Source: Bacteroidaceae bacterium
Lineage (GTDB): Bacteria; Bacteroidota; Bacteroidia; Bacteroidales; Bacteroidaceae
Reading direction: 5' to 3'
NCBI GenBank assembly: GCA_017633615.1
Contig: JAGBPB010000034.1
Span: 1-55,732 of the forward strand
Length of the DNA: 55,732 nt
A model generated the notes under the pieces. The model had not been told where the DNA came from, made no database searches, and saw only the letters and a list, made by a program, of their open reading frames with translations. The position numbers and the translations under genes are program-made. Each line of letters begins with the position of its first letter. Position 1 is the first letter of the stretch. Positions 8,695 to 17,407 of this stretch are shown here, in pieces.

Positions 8695-10341
8695 TTATTT
8701 ACGTATGCGCAACACATCTCCGTTGTCACGTACCACATTCTCCTTCCATTTGTCAGAGTAGTCTTCCCAGATGGGGTATTCAGGAATATGATCGTTATAT
8801 CCGTTGGTGACAAATGAGCCGTCAGCATTCTGGCGCTTTATGTTTCCGTCAATATATTTTACCAGCAGATACTTATCCAGATCCTTCCATTTTGCAAACA
8901 ATCCGGATGCATTGTCATAACTGAAACCTGAAAGGTAATCTGTGGCAGCCGCGGCATTCATTCCGGCAGCCTTTGATATGGCGGCATCAGCTTCAGCCAC
9001 CATCCTGTTCTCATATTCATCTATTATCTGACGCACCTCAGCACCTATCTTGTCATAACGCAGATACGCAAACTGCGCAATACGGCTTACAATCCAGTAC
9101 ATGGAAGTCTCAGAGTATTCAATAAGCGAACCGTTACCCTCTCTGAGACTCTCAGGTACACTATTGGAGCAACTGAAGAAAGGCATCAAAGGTGATGTTC
9201 CAGCATCATCCACGCCAATCCAGAATATGCCGTATCTGCTGTCATTACGCGACTGAGCCACATACCACCAGCCCGTCTGCTGCGTTGCGATGGCACGTTC
9301 ATTAACATATTCCCAGCCCTGGTACTCGAACTCCATGGGGCGCCAGCGGTAAGGCAGATGGCTGCCACCTGCGCCTATATCGGTTGTCATGTCCATAGGT
9401 GTACCCTCGTAATGGTCACGCATCATGTCAGCCAACTCTTTTGTTGAGATTTTTTTATTAGGCTTTACATAGAGCGGCATATGTTTCTTAAGGTCATAGC
9501 CCATGGCGTAATCCAGATATTCATCCATTCCATCGGCAAATCTGTTGAAGTATGACCACACGCGGGCCTCACATCCGCGGGCACCGCCAAAATCAATGGG
9601 ATTGTAAACATCACAGAAGCTGAACTCCTCATCCTTGCCGCTGAACAGACCCTGCTCGCGGGCATGCTTGATCACATCCTTGGCGTAGAGGCAATTCTCC
9701 GGGTCATTGAAATCAATGGTAGTGATACGTGACTGGTTGGCGTGGCCTGAAATGTAACCGTCAGGAATACGCTTGGCCACCCACACAGCCCCTTTGTTGA
9801 CATTACGACCCTTCTTGTCAAACTTGGGGTTCTTGCCTATGATATCCATTATCCAGACCTCTTCCGGATCACAGAGTGTAAATGACTCACCTTCTGATGC
9901 ATAGCCATACTCCTGCACCAGTTTGTCTATAAGCAGGATAGCCTCACGGGCAGTCTTGCATCGTTCCAATGCGATATATATCAGTGAGCCATAATCCAGG
10001 ATGGCAGTAGAGTCTATGAACTCGCGACCACCGTATGTGGTCTCACCTATCACAAGCTGATGCTCGTTCATATTGCCTATCACAGAATAGATGTGACTTG
10101 CCTGAGGTATCTGTCCAAGGAACTTGCCGCTGTCCCAATCATAGATATCCCTCATCGTCCCGGCCGGAAAATCAGCCGCAGCGGAATAATGCAGCGTTCC
10201 GTACAGCTGATGCGAGTCAGCAGCATACGTACACATATTTGAACCGTTGGCCGATGCACCCTTAGTCACTATCAGATTGGTGCAGGCAAAAGCTCCACCT
10301 GTGCAAAGCATTGCCGCAAAAGTCAAAACAAGTCTTTTCAT
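8695..10341 (-). CDS. C69 family dipeptidase (Ntn-hydrolase)
   Basis: The 548-residue protein has a signal peptide ending AFA, immediately followed by Cys20 (CTNLIVTKGAS). In peptidase family C69 (formerly U34) this exposed cysteine is the Ntn nucleophile. Family hallmarks include GNMNEHQLVIGETTYGG and SHANQ-type segments. The exported form probably cleaves dipeptides in the periplasm, providing amino acids. The ATG overlaps the stop of the upstream C_GCAxxG gene (ATGA), so they form a two-gene operon. No terminator was seen in the 71 bases to bamD. Confidence 0.88.
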   Translation of the reverse strand: MKRLVLTFAAMLCTGGAFACTNLIVTKGASANGSNMCTYAADSHQLYGTLHYSAAADFPAGTMRDIYDWDSGKFLGQIPQASHIYSVIGNMNEHQLVIGETTYGGREFIDSTAILDYGSLIYIALERCKTAREAILLIDKLVQEYGYASEGESFTLCDPEEVWIMDIIGKNPKFDKKGRNVNKGAVWVAKRIPDGYISGHANQSRITTIDFNDPENCLYAKDVIKHAREQGLFSGKDEEFSFCDVYNPIDFGGARGCEARVWSYFNRFADGMDEYLDYAMGYDLKKHMPLYVKPNKKISTKELADMMRDHYEGTPMDMTTDIGAGGSHLPYRWRPMEFEYQGWEYVNERAIATQQTGWWYVAQSRNDSRYGIFWIGVDDAGTSPLMPFFSCSNSVPESLREGNGSLIEYSETSMYWIVSRIAQFAYLRYDKIGAEVRQIIDEYENRMVAEADAAISKAAGMNAAAATDYLSGFSYDNASGLFAKWKDLDKYLLVKYIDGNIKRQNADGSFVTNGYNDHIPEYPIWEDYSDKWKENVVRDNGDVLRIRK

Positions 10342-10793
10342 TTTTTATTTATCTTTTTTGCTACTATTCCCGCTGCAATAGCGCAAAGCTCACCGCAGGG
10401 ACGTTTCTTATAGTATTCAGGAGTGCGATCAGAGGGAACGGGAGTGCCTTCAGGCTTGCTCAGTCCCAAAAGTTCACGGCATATTATGCTGCCGTTCAAC
10501 TGCTTGAACTCACCGGCCATCTCCTGAACCAATGCATAATTTGCAGTCTTGGCAGCCTTGTCATTCACATCATTGGCCGGAATCATAGCACCTGCCACCA
10601 TAGTCATGGCTGAAACCGTACCGCACACCTCACGCATTCTGCCCATTCCACCGCCGAATCCGCTGGTAATCCGCGCAATCTCATCCTCGGGCAATCCTAT
10701 GACATCAGCAAATGTCATAGCCACGGCCTGGCAGCAGTTATATCCTGCCTTAAACAGGTCACGCGCCCTCTGTTCTCTCTCTTCTACACTCAT
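10338..10793 (-). CDS. C_GCAxxG_C_C family protein
   Basis: The 151-residue cytoplasmic protein carries the spaced cysteines and glycines of the C_GCAxxG_C_C family: GYNCCQAV, SGFGGGMGRMREVCGTV, ICRELLG and a final CGELCAIAAGI. The family is often linked to redox or metal chemistry, but its function is unproven. A frame starting with TTG at 10817 exists, but the -7 element TATTTTTG (10815-10822) overlaps that codon, so the ATG at 10793 is used. It is co-transcribed with the C69 peptidase. Confidence 0.82.
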   Translation of the reverse strand: MSVEEREQRARDLFKAGYNCCQAVAMTFADVIGLPEDEIARITSGFGGGMGRMREVCGTVSAMTMVAGAMIPANDVNDKAAKTANYALVQEMAGEFKQLNGSIICRELLGLSKPEGTPVPSDRTPEYYKKRPCGELCAIAAGIVAKKINKK

Positions 10794-10814
10794 GTCACAT
10801 TCTTTTGATAGCCC

Positions 10815-10822
10815 CAAAAATA
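10815..10822 (-). promoter_or_regulatory. -7 promoter element TATTTTTG for the C_GCAxxG/C69 operon
   Basis: The minus strand reads TATTTTTG 22 bases before the ATG at 10793. It lies between the DUF4878 terminator and the operon. Confidence 0.55.
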
Positions 10823-10840
10823 GTAAAAAAGCTGCATAAA

Positions 10841-10878
10841 AAAGACCTGGAAGCCATTAAAACGGCTTTCAGGTCTTT
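10841..10878 (-). terminator. Rho-independent terminator after the DUF4878 gene
   Basis: Arms 10841-10855 and 10864-10878 form a 15-bp stem with one G-U pair and an 8-base loop; on the minus strand a T-rich run follows. It separates the DUF4878 gene from the next promoter. Confidence 0.75.
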
Positions 10879-10897
10879 TAAGCTTATACGGCGATCC

Positions 10898-11278
10898 TTA
10901 CTTTGCGAACACCTGTTTCCATTCACCGTCAACCAGCTCCAGATTCATTGTCTCATCTTCCTCAGAGCCGTCCTTATAGATATAATGCACCTTTACGGTT
11001 GCTTTCTCACCATCAATATTGGTTTCGGTGATATCATAGCTCTTAATACCTCCCTTCTCATTGAGAGACTGAGCTATCTTCTCTTCTGCCATTCCTGCAA
11101 GCATTTTCTGATCGGATTCAGACAGATTGTAAGTTGCAGCAAATGCATTGTAGTCACCCTTCTGAATGGCTGAAATAGTTTTCTTTACAACAGCCTCAGG
11201 GCCGTTTGAAGATGATGAACATGCAGCAAATAAGGCTAATGCTGCCACGACAAGAGTAAAACCAAGGATCTTTTTCAT
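10898..11278 (-). CDS. DUF4878 family lipoprotein
   Basis: The 126-residue protein has a lipobox LFAAC (Cys20) followed by a serine-rich linker and an NTF2-like DUF4878 domain: an alpha-helical start (PEAVVKKTISAIQKGDYNAF), then strands ending WKQVF. The family is common in gut Bacteroidota and functionally unknown. It lies 23 bases behind the YiiX-like gene with no promoter between, so the two are probably co-transcribed, closed by the terminator at 10841-10878. Confidence 0.82.
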   Translation of the reverse strand: MKKILGFTLVVAALALFAACSSSSNGPEAVVKKTISAIQKGDYNAFAATYNLSESDQKMLAGMAEEKIAQSLNEKGGIKSYDITETNIDGEKATVKVHYIYKDGSEEDETMNLELVDGEWKQVFAK

Positions 11279-11301
11279 AAGAGTAAAATTAAGGTTAATA
11301 A

Positions 11302-11907
11302 CTAGAATTTAAAGTATGGATTGTTATCTGAATACTTAAACAAATGCTCCGGCAGAATCACATCGCCCTTTATATGGAAAAGGTTCACAAAACGCCTCCT
11401 TCCTTCAGAAAGATCTATCCCCGCCTTATTATACAGATGCCATACCAACTCCGTACAATAGAACGCAGTAGAATCCTCCAAATCATAATCATTGTCAAAC
11501 AGCACACTGTCACAAGCATAACTGAGAGCATCCTTGCAGATGGCTCTTATCAGAACGGAATCTTTCAGTCCTGTATGCACCAGGCATCCGCTGCTTGCCC
11601 GGTCATGGCTATAAAAAACATCAGGTTCATCCTTCTTCACCCTGTCAAAGTCTCCTTTGAAATCAGGTTCCGCAGGAACTGCATGGACAATCATCCATTT
11701 GCCATTTTCCCTGACCACAAGCCCCACATGACTGTATAATCCCTCATCCTCAACTGCAGTAACCGCCTTGCTCATAAATCCGCGTCCGCAACGGAAAGCC
11801 AAATCTCCTTCAGCAAACTGATCCAACGGCAACTGTCTAATCTCCCGTTTTTCAACACATGACGTAAGTATCAAAAACAGAGACAGAATGGCAATGAAAA
11901 ACTTCAC
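11302..11907 (-). CDS. YiiX-like permuted papain-fold lipoprotein (NlpC/P60 superfamily)
   Basis: The 201-residue product has a lipobox ILTSC (Cys17). The permuted NlpC/P60 (YiiX/YebB, DUF830) order is visible: the first catalytic histidine in YSHVGLVV (His60) and the cysteine in FYCTELVWHLY (Cys151). Such enzymes are thought to cleave amide or ester bonds of envelope molecules; the substrate is unknown. The start codon is GTG. A -7-like TATTTTTG at 11912-11919 lies so close that the message would be almost leaderless. Confidence 0.82.
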   Translation of the reverse strand: MKFFIAILSLFLILTSCVEKREIRQLPLDQFAEGDLAFRCGRGFMSKAVTAVEDEGLYSHVGLVVRENGKWMIVHAVPAEPDFKGDFDRVKKDEPDVFYSHDRASSGCLVHTGLKDSVLIRAICKDALSYACDSVLFDNDYDLEDSTAFYCTELVWHLYNKAGIDLSEGRRRFVNLFHIKGDVILPEHLFKYSDNNPYFKF

Positions 11908-11911
11908 GGAA

Positions 11912-11919
11912 CAAAAATA
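11912..11919 (-). promoter_or_regulatory. -7-like element TATTTTTG upstream of the YiiX-like gene
   Basis: The minus strand reads TATTTTTG only 4 bases before the GTG start. It fits the -7 consensus but would give a leaderless or nearly leaderless mRNA. Confidence 0.4.
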
Positions 11920-11956
11920 AATATTTTTTGGATTAGATTGTTATCCTGGCAAATAT

Positions 11957-11964
11957 TATCTTTG
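11957..11964 (+). promoter_or_regulatory. -7 promoter element TATCTTTG for uvrB
   Basis: TATCTTTG lies 20 bases before the uvrB ATG. A TTTG at 11927-11930 is too far upstream (26 bases) to be an ideal -33 element. Confidence 0.6.
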
Positions 11965-11984
11965 TATCTATTGTCAGTAAAACA

Positions 11985-14003
11985 ATGGAATTCAAGTTAG
12001 TTTCACCTTTTGAACCTACCGGAGACCAACCGCAAGCCATTCAACAACTTACAGAAGGGCTGTTGAACGGAGCACATGCGCAGACTCTGCTGGGTGTAAC
12101 CGGATCGGGCAAGACATTCACCATAGCCAATGTCATAAAGAACATAGGCCGCCCAACTCTGGTCCTCAGCCACAACAAGACTCTGGCAGCCCAATTATAC
12201 AGCGAGTTCAAGGCATTCTTCCCTGAAAACGCCGTTGAATACTACGTTTCTTACTATGACTACTACCAGCCTGAAGCATACATTCCGTCAACTGACACAT
12301 ATATTGAAAAGGACCTGGCCATAAATGATGAGATTGACAAGCTCCGCCTGTCCGCAACATCTGCACTTCTTTCAGGTAGGAATGATGTGATAGTAGTCTC
12401 ATCAGTATCCTGCATTTACGGCATGGGCAACCCGGCTGATTTCTACAACAATGTAATTGAGTTGCGCAAGGGTGACCATCTAGACCGTAACGTATTGCTG
12501 CGCAAGCTGGTGGATTCACTCTACACCCGTAATGACATTGAACTTGGGCGCGGCTGTTTCCGTGTAAAAGGTGAGAACGTTGACATTAACCTGGCATATA
12601 ACGATACCGCCGTACGCATACAGTTCTGGGATGATGAGATTGATTCCATAGAGGAGTTTGACGTACTCACCGGAGAACGCATTGACACATATGATTTCTA
12701 CCGCATCTACCCCGCCAACCTCTTCATGACCACCAAGGAGAGCCAGGAACGTGCCATACGCGCCATCCAGGATGACCTGGTGGAACGCGTGGAATACTTT
12801 CAGGAGATAGGCAAGCCGCTTGAAGCCAAGCGTCTTAAGGAACGTGTCGAGTACGACATAGAGATGATACGCGAGCTTGGCCATTGTAGCGGAATAGAGA
12901 ACTACTCCCGATACTTTGACGGCCGTCAGGCCGGTTCCCGCCCCTACTGCCTGCTGGATTTCTTCCCCAAAGATTTCCTTACCGTGATTGATGAGAGCCA
13001 CGTAAGCGTACCCCAACTCCACGCCATGTACGGAGGTGACCGCGCACGCAAGATCAACCTTGTGGAATACGGATTCCGACTGCCCGCAGCACTTGACAAC
13101 CGCCCTCTCAAGTTTGAGGAATTCAAGGAGCTTACCGGACAGACCATATATGTGAGTGCCACCCCCGCCGATTATGAACTGGCTGAGAGTGAAGGTGTAG
13201 TTGTGGACCAGGTGATACGCCCAACCGGCCTGCTTGATCCGGAAATTGAGGTCCGTCCAAGCAAGAACCAGATAGATGACCTGATGGAGGAGATAGCCGT
13301 ACGCTCAGAGCGTGACGAACGTGTACTGGTAACCACCCTCACCAAGCGGATGGCCGAGGAACTCAACGACTATCTGCTCAAGAACGGAGTCCGATGCAAC
13401 TATATTCACAGTGACGTTGATACCCTGGAGCGTATCCAGATTATGACTGACCTGCGCAAGGGTCTTTATGATGTGCTCGTAGGCGTGAACCTTCTGCGTG
13501 AAGGTCTTGACCTGCCTGAAGTATCATTGGTAGCAATCATTGATGCTGATAAGGAGGGATTCCTGCGTGACCACCGTTCACTCACGCAGACTGCCGGCCG
13601 CGCTGCCCGTAACGTAAACGGAAAGGTTATACTCTATGCTGACAAGATTACGGAGAGCATGCGCCTGACCATAAACGAGACCACCCGACGCCGCGAGAAA
13701 CAGATGCGTTACAATGAGGAACACGGCATTACTCCCAAGCAGATTGAGAAAGCGCTCAATACGTCACTGCTTATACCTGCCGCTCAGGAAGATGAGCCCA
13801 AGCCATACGTTATTGAGGATCACACCAGAGCGGTGGCCGATCCCGTCATTGCCAGCATGACACCGCAGCAGCTTGACAAGGCCATTGCCCGCACTCGCCG
13901 TCTGATGAATGAAGCAGCCTCCAGAATGGACTTCATGGAGGCCGCTCAATATCGCGATGAGATGTTCAAATTGGAATCCTTGAAAAAAAACAAAGGAGGC
14001 TGA
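11985..14003 (+). CDS. uvrB: UvrABC excinuclease subunit B
   Basis: UvrB verifies damage and recruits UvrC in nucleotide excision repair. The 672-residue protein has Walker A GVTGSGKT (38-45), the damage-probing beta-hairpin (YYVSYYDYYQPEAY, about 85-98), helicase motif II in IDESHVS, motif VI region QTAGRAARN, and a C-terminal UVR domain (about 630-665) that contacts UvrC. Length and order are normal. The last codons AAA AAA AAC AAA GGA GGC form the left arm of a hairpin that acts on the opposite strand as the purU terminator. Confidence 0.98.
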   Translation: MEFKLVSPFEPTGDQPQAIQQLTEGLLNGAHAQTLLGVTGSGKTFTIANVIKNIGRPTLVLSHNKTLAAQLYSEFKAFFPENAVEYYVSYYDYYQPEAYIPSTDTYIEKDLAINDEIDKLRLSATSALLSGRNDVIVVSSVSCIYGMGNPADFYNNVIELRKGDHLDRNVLLRKLVDSLYTRNDIELGRGCFRVKGENVDINLAYNDTAVRIQFWDDEIDSIEEFDVLTGERIDTYDFYRIYPANLFMTTKESQERAIRAIQDDLVERVEYFQEIGKPLEAKRLKERVEYDIEMIRELGHCSGIENYSRYFDGRQAGSRPYCLLDFFPKDFLTVIDESHVSVPQLHAMYGGDRARKINLVEYGFRLPAALDNRPLKFEEFKELTGQTIYVSATPADYELAESEGVVVDQVIRPTGLLDPEIEVRPSKNQIDDLMEEIAVRSERDERVLVTTLTKRMAEELNDYLLKNGVRCNYIHSDVDTLERIQIMTDLRKGLYDVLVGVNLLREGLDLPEVSLVAIIDADKEGFLRDHRSLTQTAGRAARNVNGKVILYADKITESMRLTINETTRRREKQMRYNEEHGITPKQIEKALNTSLLIPAAQEDEPKPYVIEDHTRAVADPVIASMTPQQLDKAIARTRRLMNEAASRMDFMEAAQYRDEMFKLESLKKNKGG

Positions 14004-14016
14004 TACCTCCTTTGTT
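13981..14016 (-). terminator. purU terminator embedded in the 3' end of uvrB
   Basis: Arms 13989-13999 and 14006-14016 form an 11-bp stem with a 6-base loop containing the uvrB stop. On the minus strand the stem is followed by a run of eight T, the complement of uvrB lysine codons. On the plus strand no T run follows, so it is oriented to stop purU transcripts. Confidence 0.75.
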
Positions 14017-14044
14017 ATCCTTCAGGATTCCTTCAAGCCTCTTT

Positions 14045-14106
14045 TTATTTTGCTTCGCAAAAGCGCTTCGCTTAGCTCCTTCCAGTCGCGTTCTACGCAT
14101 ACTGGA
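14045..14106. repeat. Cluster of short palindromes between uvrB and purU
   Basis: Three small hairpins stand in tandem: TTTTGC/GCAAAA around TTC, AGCG/CGCT around CTT, and CCAGT/ACTGG (14082-14106) enclosing GCGT/ACGC. The function is unknown; they may be terminator-like or remnants of a repeat family. Confidence 0.4.
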
Positions 14107-14110
14107 GACT

Positions 14111-14962
14111 TCAACTGAAGACCACAGTTTTGTTCTTATAAACCAGGATTTTGTGTTCTATATGCTTTTGGACAGCATGTGAAAGCACTATCTTTTCCAG
14201 ATCCTTACCCTTGTTGACCAGGTCCTTGGGCATATCCTTATGCGAGATACGCACCACATCCTGACAGATGATAGGACCGGCATCAAGCTCGGCGGTAACA
14301 TAGTGGCTCGTGGCACCAATGATCTTGACACCGCGGTCAAATGCGGCCTGATAAGGTTTGGCACCCACAAATGCCGGCAGGAATGAGTGATGTATGTTGA
14401 TTATCTTGTTGGGATATGCGGCAATCATGCGGTCACCTATAATCTGCATGTATCGTGCCAGAACAATGAAATCTATGTTGTTCTCCTTAAGCAGGTCAAG
14501 CATGGCAGTCTCCTGCTCCAGCTTGTTCTCCTTTGTAATGGGGAATACATAATACGGAATGCCGAACATATCGGCCACGTGTTTCATATCGGGATGGTTG
14601 CTGATAATCAGCGGAATCTCAACGTTCCACTCACCTGCGCTGTAACGTGCCAGCAGGTCAAACAGGCAGTGTGACATCTTGGATACAAAGATGGCCATGC
14701 GCGGCTGCTTGTCACTGAAGTAGAGACGGAAATTCATGTCATACTTCTTGGCATAGAGCGTACCGAAATAGTCGGCAATCTTATCCTTAGGTATCAGGAA
14801 CTCGTCAATATTCCATTCAATACGCATATTGAACACGTTCTCAACGTGATCCACGAACTGCGCCAGATAGACCACGTTTCCGCGGTTCTCAGTTATGAAA
14901 TTGGTTATGTCTGCAATGATTCCCGGTCTGTCGGGGCAGTGCAATAATAGTGTTACGGTCAT
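14111..14962 (-). CDS. purU: Formyltetrahydrofolate deformylase
   Basis: PurU hydrolyses 10-formyltetrahydrofolate to formate and tetrahydrofolate, balancing one-carbon pools. The 283-residue protein has an N-terminal ACT domain (LLLHCPDRPGIIADIT) and a C-terminal formyl-transferase fold with the catalytic region NIHHSFLPAF and the Asp of ELDAGPI. The -7-like TAATTTCG at 14985-14992 sits just before a TTG-started extension, so the ATG at 14962 is preferred. The gene converges on uvrB. Confidence 0.93.
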   Translation of the reverse strand: MTVTLLLHCPDRPGIIADITNFITENRGNVVYLAQFVDHVENVFNMRIEWNIDEFLIPKDKIADYFGTLYAKKYDMNFRLYFSDKQPRMAIFVSKMSHCLFDLLARYSAGEWNVEIPLIISNHPDMKHVADMFGIPYYVFPITKENKLEQETAMLDLLKENNIDFIVLARYMQIIGDRMIAAYPNKIINIHHSFLPAFVGAKPYQAAFDRGVKIIGATSHYVTAELDAGPIICQDVVRISHKDMPKDLVNKGKDLEKIVLSHAVQKHIEHKILVYKNKTVVFS

Positions 14963-14984
14963 TGTATTCTGGTTTTTCAAGGCG

Positions 14985-14992
14985 CGAAATTA
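14985..14992 (-). promoter_or_regulatory. -7-like element TAATTTCG for purU
   Basis: The minus strand reads TAATTTCG, one base off TAnnTTTG, 22 bases before the ATG at 14962. Confidence 0.45.
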
Positions 14993-15065
14993 CACAAAAA
15001 GGACTAAAATTGTATCAATATGGGTATGAAAACAGCCACAGCGGTTTCTATTAATAAAAAAACAT

Positions 15066-15073
15066 TACCTTTA
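15066..15073 (+). promoter_or_regulatory. -7-like element TACCTTTA for the SDR gene
   Basis: TACCTTTA is one base off the Bacteroidota consensus and lies 19 bases before the ATG at 15093. Confidence 0.45.
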
Positions 15074-15092
15074 CAGCATATTTAAATAAAGG

Positions 15093-15956
15093 ATGAACAA
15101 CAATAAATATTTCAAGGACAAAGTAGTAATTGTAACAGGAGCAAGTTCCGGAATAGGCCTTGCCACCACAAAATTACTGGCCGGATATCAGGCCAAGGTG
15201 GTTCTTGCCGCCCGCTCTGAAGACAAACTTAGCGCACTTTGCCGGGAATTATCACAATACACAGAAGTAATCAGCGTCAAGACCGATGTCTCCGTAGAGG
15301 ATGACTGCCGCAACCTCATTGACCAGACCGTAAAAAAGTTCGGACGCATAGACATTCTCATAAACAACGCGGGCATATCCATGCGTGCAATGTTCAAGGA
15401 CCTGGACCTCAATGTGATACGCAGGCTCATGGATGTAAACTTCTGGGGTACGGTATATTGCACCAAATACGCCCTGCCTTACCTGCTGGAGACAAAAGGT
15501 TCAGTAGTGGGAGTAATATCCACCGCCGGTTACAAAGGACTGCCCGGACGTACCGGCTATTCAGCATCCAAGTTTGCCATAAACGGATTCCTGGATACAC
15601 TGCGTTCTGAGCATCTGTATGACGGGCTTCACGTAATGATATACGCACCCGGATTCACCGAATCCAATATACGCAAGACCGCTCTCACAGCCGATGGCTC
15701 ACAGCAGGGTGAGACTCCGCGCGAGGAGGGTAAGATGATGTCATCAGAGAAAGTGGGGCTTATCATGCTCAACCATATACGCAAACGCTCCAGACGGGCC
15801 ACGCTTACATTTACCGGCAAACTGCTGCTTGTCCTGACCCGTCTCTTCCCCATTGCCACAGACCACATGGAGTACTGGTATATGGCCCGGGAGCCGGATT
15901 CGCCGTTCAAACGCCGCTCCGAGATAATGAAAGAGCGTAAAAATCACCAGGCGTAA
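15093..15956 (+). CDS. Short-chain dehydrogenase/reductase (classical SDR)
   Basis: The 287-residue protein has the full classical SDR set: nucleotide-binding TGASSGIG (15-22), NNAG, the serine upstream in ISTAG and catalytic YSASK. The arginine in AARS after the second strand favours NADP(H). The C-terminal ~60 residues are basic with a hydrophobic stretch (LLLVLTRLF), seen in SDRs that associate with membranes and act on lipid-like substrates; this is only a hint. Its last 13 bases overlap the end of the convergent DUF3078 gene. Confidence 0.9.
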   Translation: MNNNKYFKDKVVIVTGASSGIGLATTKLLAGYQAKVVLAARSEDKLSALCRELSQYTEVISVKTDVSVEDDCRNLIDQTVKKFGRIDILINNAGISMRAMFKDLDLNVIRRLMDVNFWGTVYCTKYALPYLLETKGSVVGVISTAGYKGLPGRTGYSASKFAINGFLDTLRSEHLYDGLHVMIYAPGFTESNIRKTALTADGSQQGETPREEGKMMSSEKVGLIMLNHIRKRSRRATLTFTGKLLLVLTRLFPIATDHMEYWYMAREPDSPFKRRSEIMKERKNHQA

Positions 15957-17293
15957 CCGAAGTTGAGAGTAAGGAACTCTTTGAACTGACCGTAGCCCAT
16001 AAGGTTACCCTGCTTGTCATTTTTGCGTTTCACACTGTCATCAAAGCGCCAGTGACAGAAAAACTGCAGTGAGAAATACTTGTTGAGCTTGTAGTCAATG
16101 GTATTCTCAAAGTTAACCTCGGTGCTCTCATAACTGGTATAGAACTGAGCTTTTGATGTCCAGGTAAAATCTGTCAGGAATGTCCATTTTATGTTACCGT
16201 CCAAACGGGAACCTATGGTGTATTTGAAATTCCTGCCTGCATCTATACCAAAGTTAGTGGCAATACTGTCCACACTAACGTATCGGCAGTTATATGATAC
16301 CGGAGACAGCAGTAAAGAAAGGGTAATGTTCTTTTTCTTGAACTTGGGTTTGTAGTCCATACCCACAGATACGTTACCGTATGCAGGGGCAAAGAACTTT
16401 GACTTCAACTTGGTGGGAACCTTGGTGTCATACACATCCATAAATTGAGTATAACCCTGGAACTGAGCTGAATAATACCAGCTCTCCCACGCTTTCAAGC
16501 CAAACTTGGAGGTAAATCGCAGAAGGTCTTCATTTGTTCTGAAAGTGGTCTGTCCGTCAACATCAGTGGTATAGTATCCAAGTTTCATTTCCAGCTTGTT
16601 GTCCCAGGTGGCCTGCTTTTTTGCAAAATCCGCTTCAAGATTAATCTGCCCAAGGACAGAATGGTTGCTCTCACCACCCTTGTACCAGTTGTCAGAATAA
16701 TGGCTCTGTGTATATTTGCCCTGAAAACTACCGAATGTCTTCCAAAACCGTGGTTTTACCTGAACCAGATCCGGGTTGTTCTCATCCGTGGGTTTACGCC
16801 CGGTAGCCGTCACATTACTGATGTGCACGCCTCTGGCAAGTTCCTCAGTGATAGGTATTATACCCGGTACGCTCATCAGCTCCTCCTCCGTCATCTTTAC
16901 AAGCTCCGGATGCTCCAGATAAACCTTGACAAGAGCCTCATCAATCATCCTGGCCAGGATAAAATCATCGGAATCATCAAGCGGTTCCAACGGTAACAGG
17001 TCAGATTCAGGATCTGATATAGTTTCATCCGGAGTAATGGCGCTTGAAACTGCTGATCCGTAAAGCACAATGGGCATGAAAAGCCTGAAATAGAGAGGAT
17101 TGTCTGATATCTCCTCAAGCGTAACCTCCAAGTCATCATCCAGTGACAATGAATCCAATTCAAACCGCGCTCTGAGTCTTTCAGAAATGACAATTGAATC
17201 AGGAACTGTCTCCGATAAGTTTTCGGAGGCCTCCTGGGCAATGGCTGTAATTGACATCAACAGTGTTGCGATAAACGCAAGACTTCTCTTCAT
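15944..17293 (-). CDS. DUF3078 family outer-membrane protein
   Basis: The 449-residue protein has a signal peptide (MKRSLAFIATLLM to AIAQ), an acidic N-terminal region (about 20-160) and a DUF3078 beta-strand-rich domain that begins near FWKTFGSFQGKYTQ and carries the conserved NWYKGGES. The alternating pattern and terminal LNFGYAW suggest a barrel in the outer membrane. Function is unknown. An upstream ATG (17320) is excluded because the -7 element at 17318-17325 overlaps it. It is divergent to yidC. Confidence 0.82.
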   Translation of the reverse strand: MKRSLAFIATLLMSITAIAQEASENLSETVPDSIVISERLRARFELDSLSLDDDLEVTLEEISDNPLYFRLFMPIVLYGSAVSSAITPDETISDPESDLLPLEPLDDSDDFILARMIDEALVKVYLEHPELVKMTEEELMSVPGIIPITEELARGVHISNVTATGRKPTDENNPDLVQVKPRFWKTFGSFQGKYTQSHYSDNWYKGGESNHSVLGQINLEADFAKKQATWDNKLEMKLGYYTTDVDGQTTFRTNEDLLRFTSKFGLKAWESWYYSAQFQGYTQFMDVYDTKVPTKLKSKFFAPAYGNVSVGMDYKPKFKKKNITLSLLLSPVSYNCRYVSVDSIATNFGIDAGRNFKYTIGSRLDGNIKWTFLTDFTWTSKAQFYTSYESTEVNFENTIDYKLNKYFSLQFFCHWRFDDSVKRKNDKQGNLMGYGQFKEFLTLNFGYAW

Positions 17294-17317
17294 ATGCCTC
17301 TTAATAAGGTTCAAGTG

Positions 17318-17325
17318 CAAAATTA
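17318..17325 (-). promoter_or_regulatory. -7 promoter element TAATTTTG for the DUF3078 gene
   Basis: The minus strand reads TAATTTTG 24 bases before the ATG at 17293, overlapping the longer-frame ATG and so fixing the start. Confidence 0.6.
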
Positions 17326-17369
17326 CAATAAAATATCGTCTCCTCCCCGCGCGCGCTCATTATATTTTA

Positions 17370-17377
17370 TACCTTTG
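17370..17377 (+). promoter_or_regulatory. -7 promoter element TACCTTTG for yidC
   Basis: TACCTTTG lies inside the open frame upstream of yidC, 30 bases before the GTG start at 17408, showing that the upstream frame is untranslated. Confidence 0.65.
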
Positions 17378-17407
17378 CACTCCGTAACAAAAAAACAACT
17401 AGATACA

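Noticed and set aside
17294..17407. Upstream extension of yidC (38 extra codons)
   Set aside because: The -7 element TACCTTTG at 17370-17377 lies inside it, and the encoded residues do not resemble YidC N-termini.
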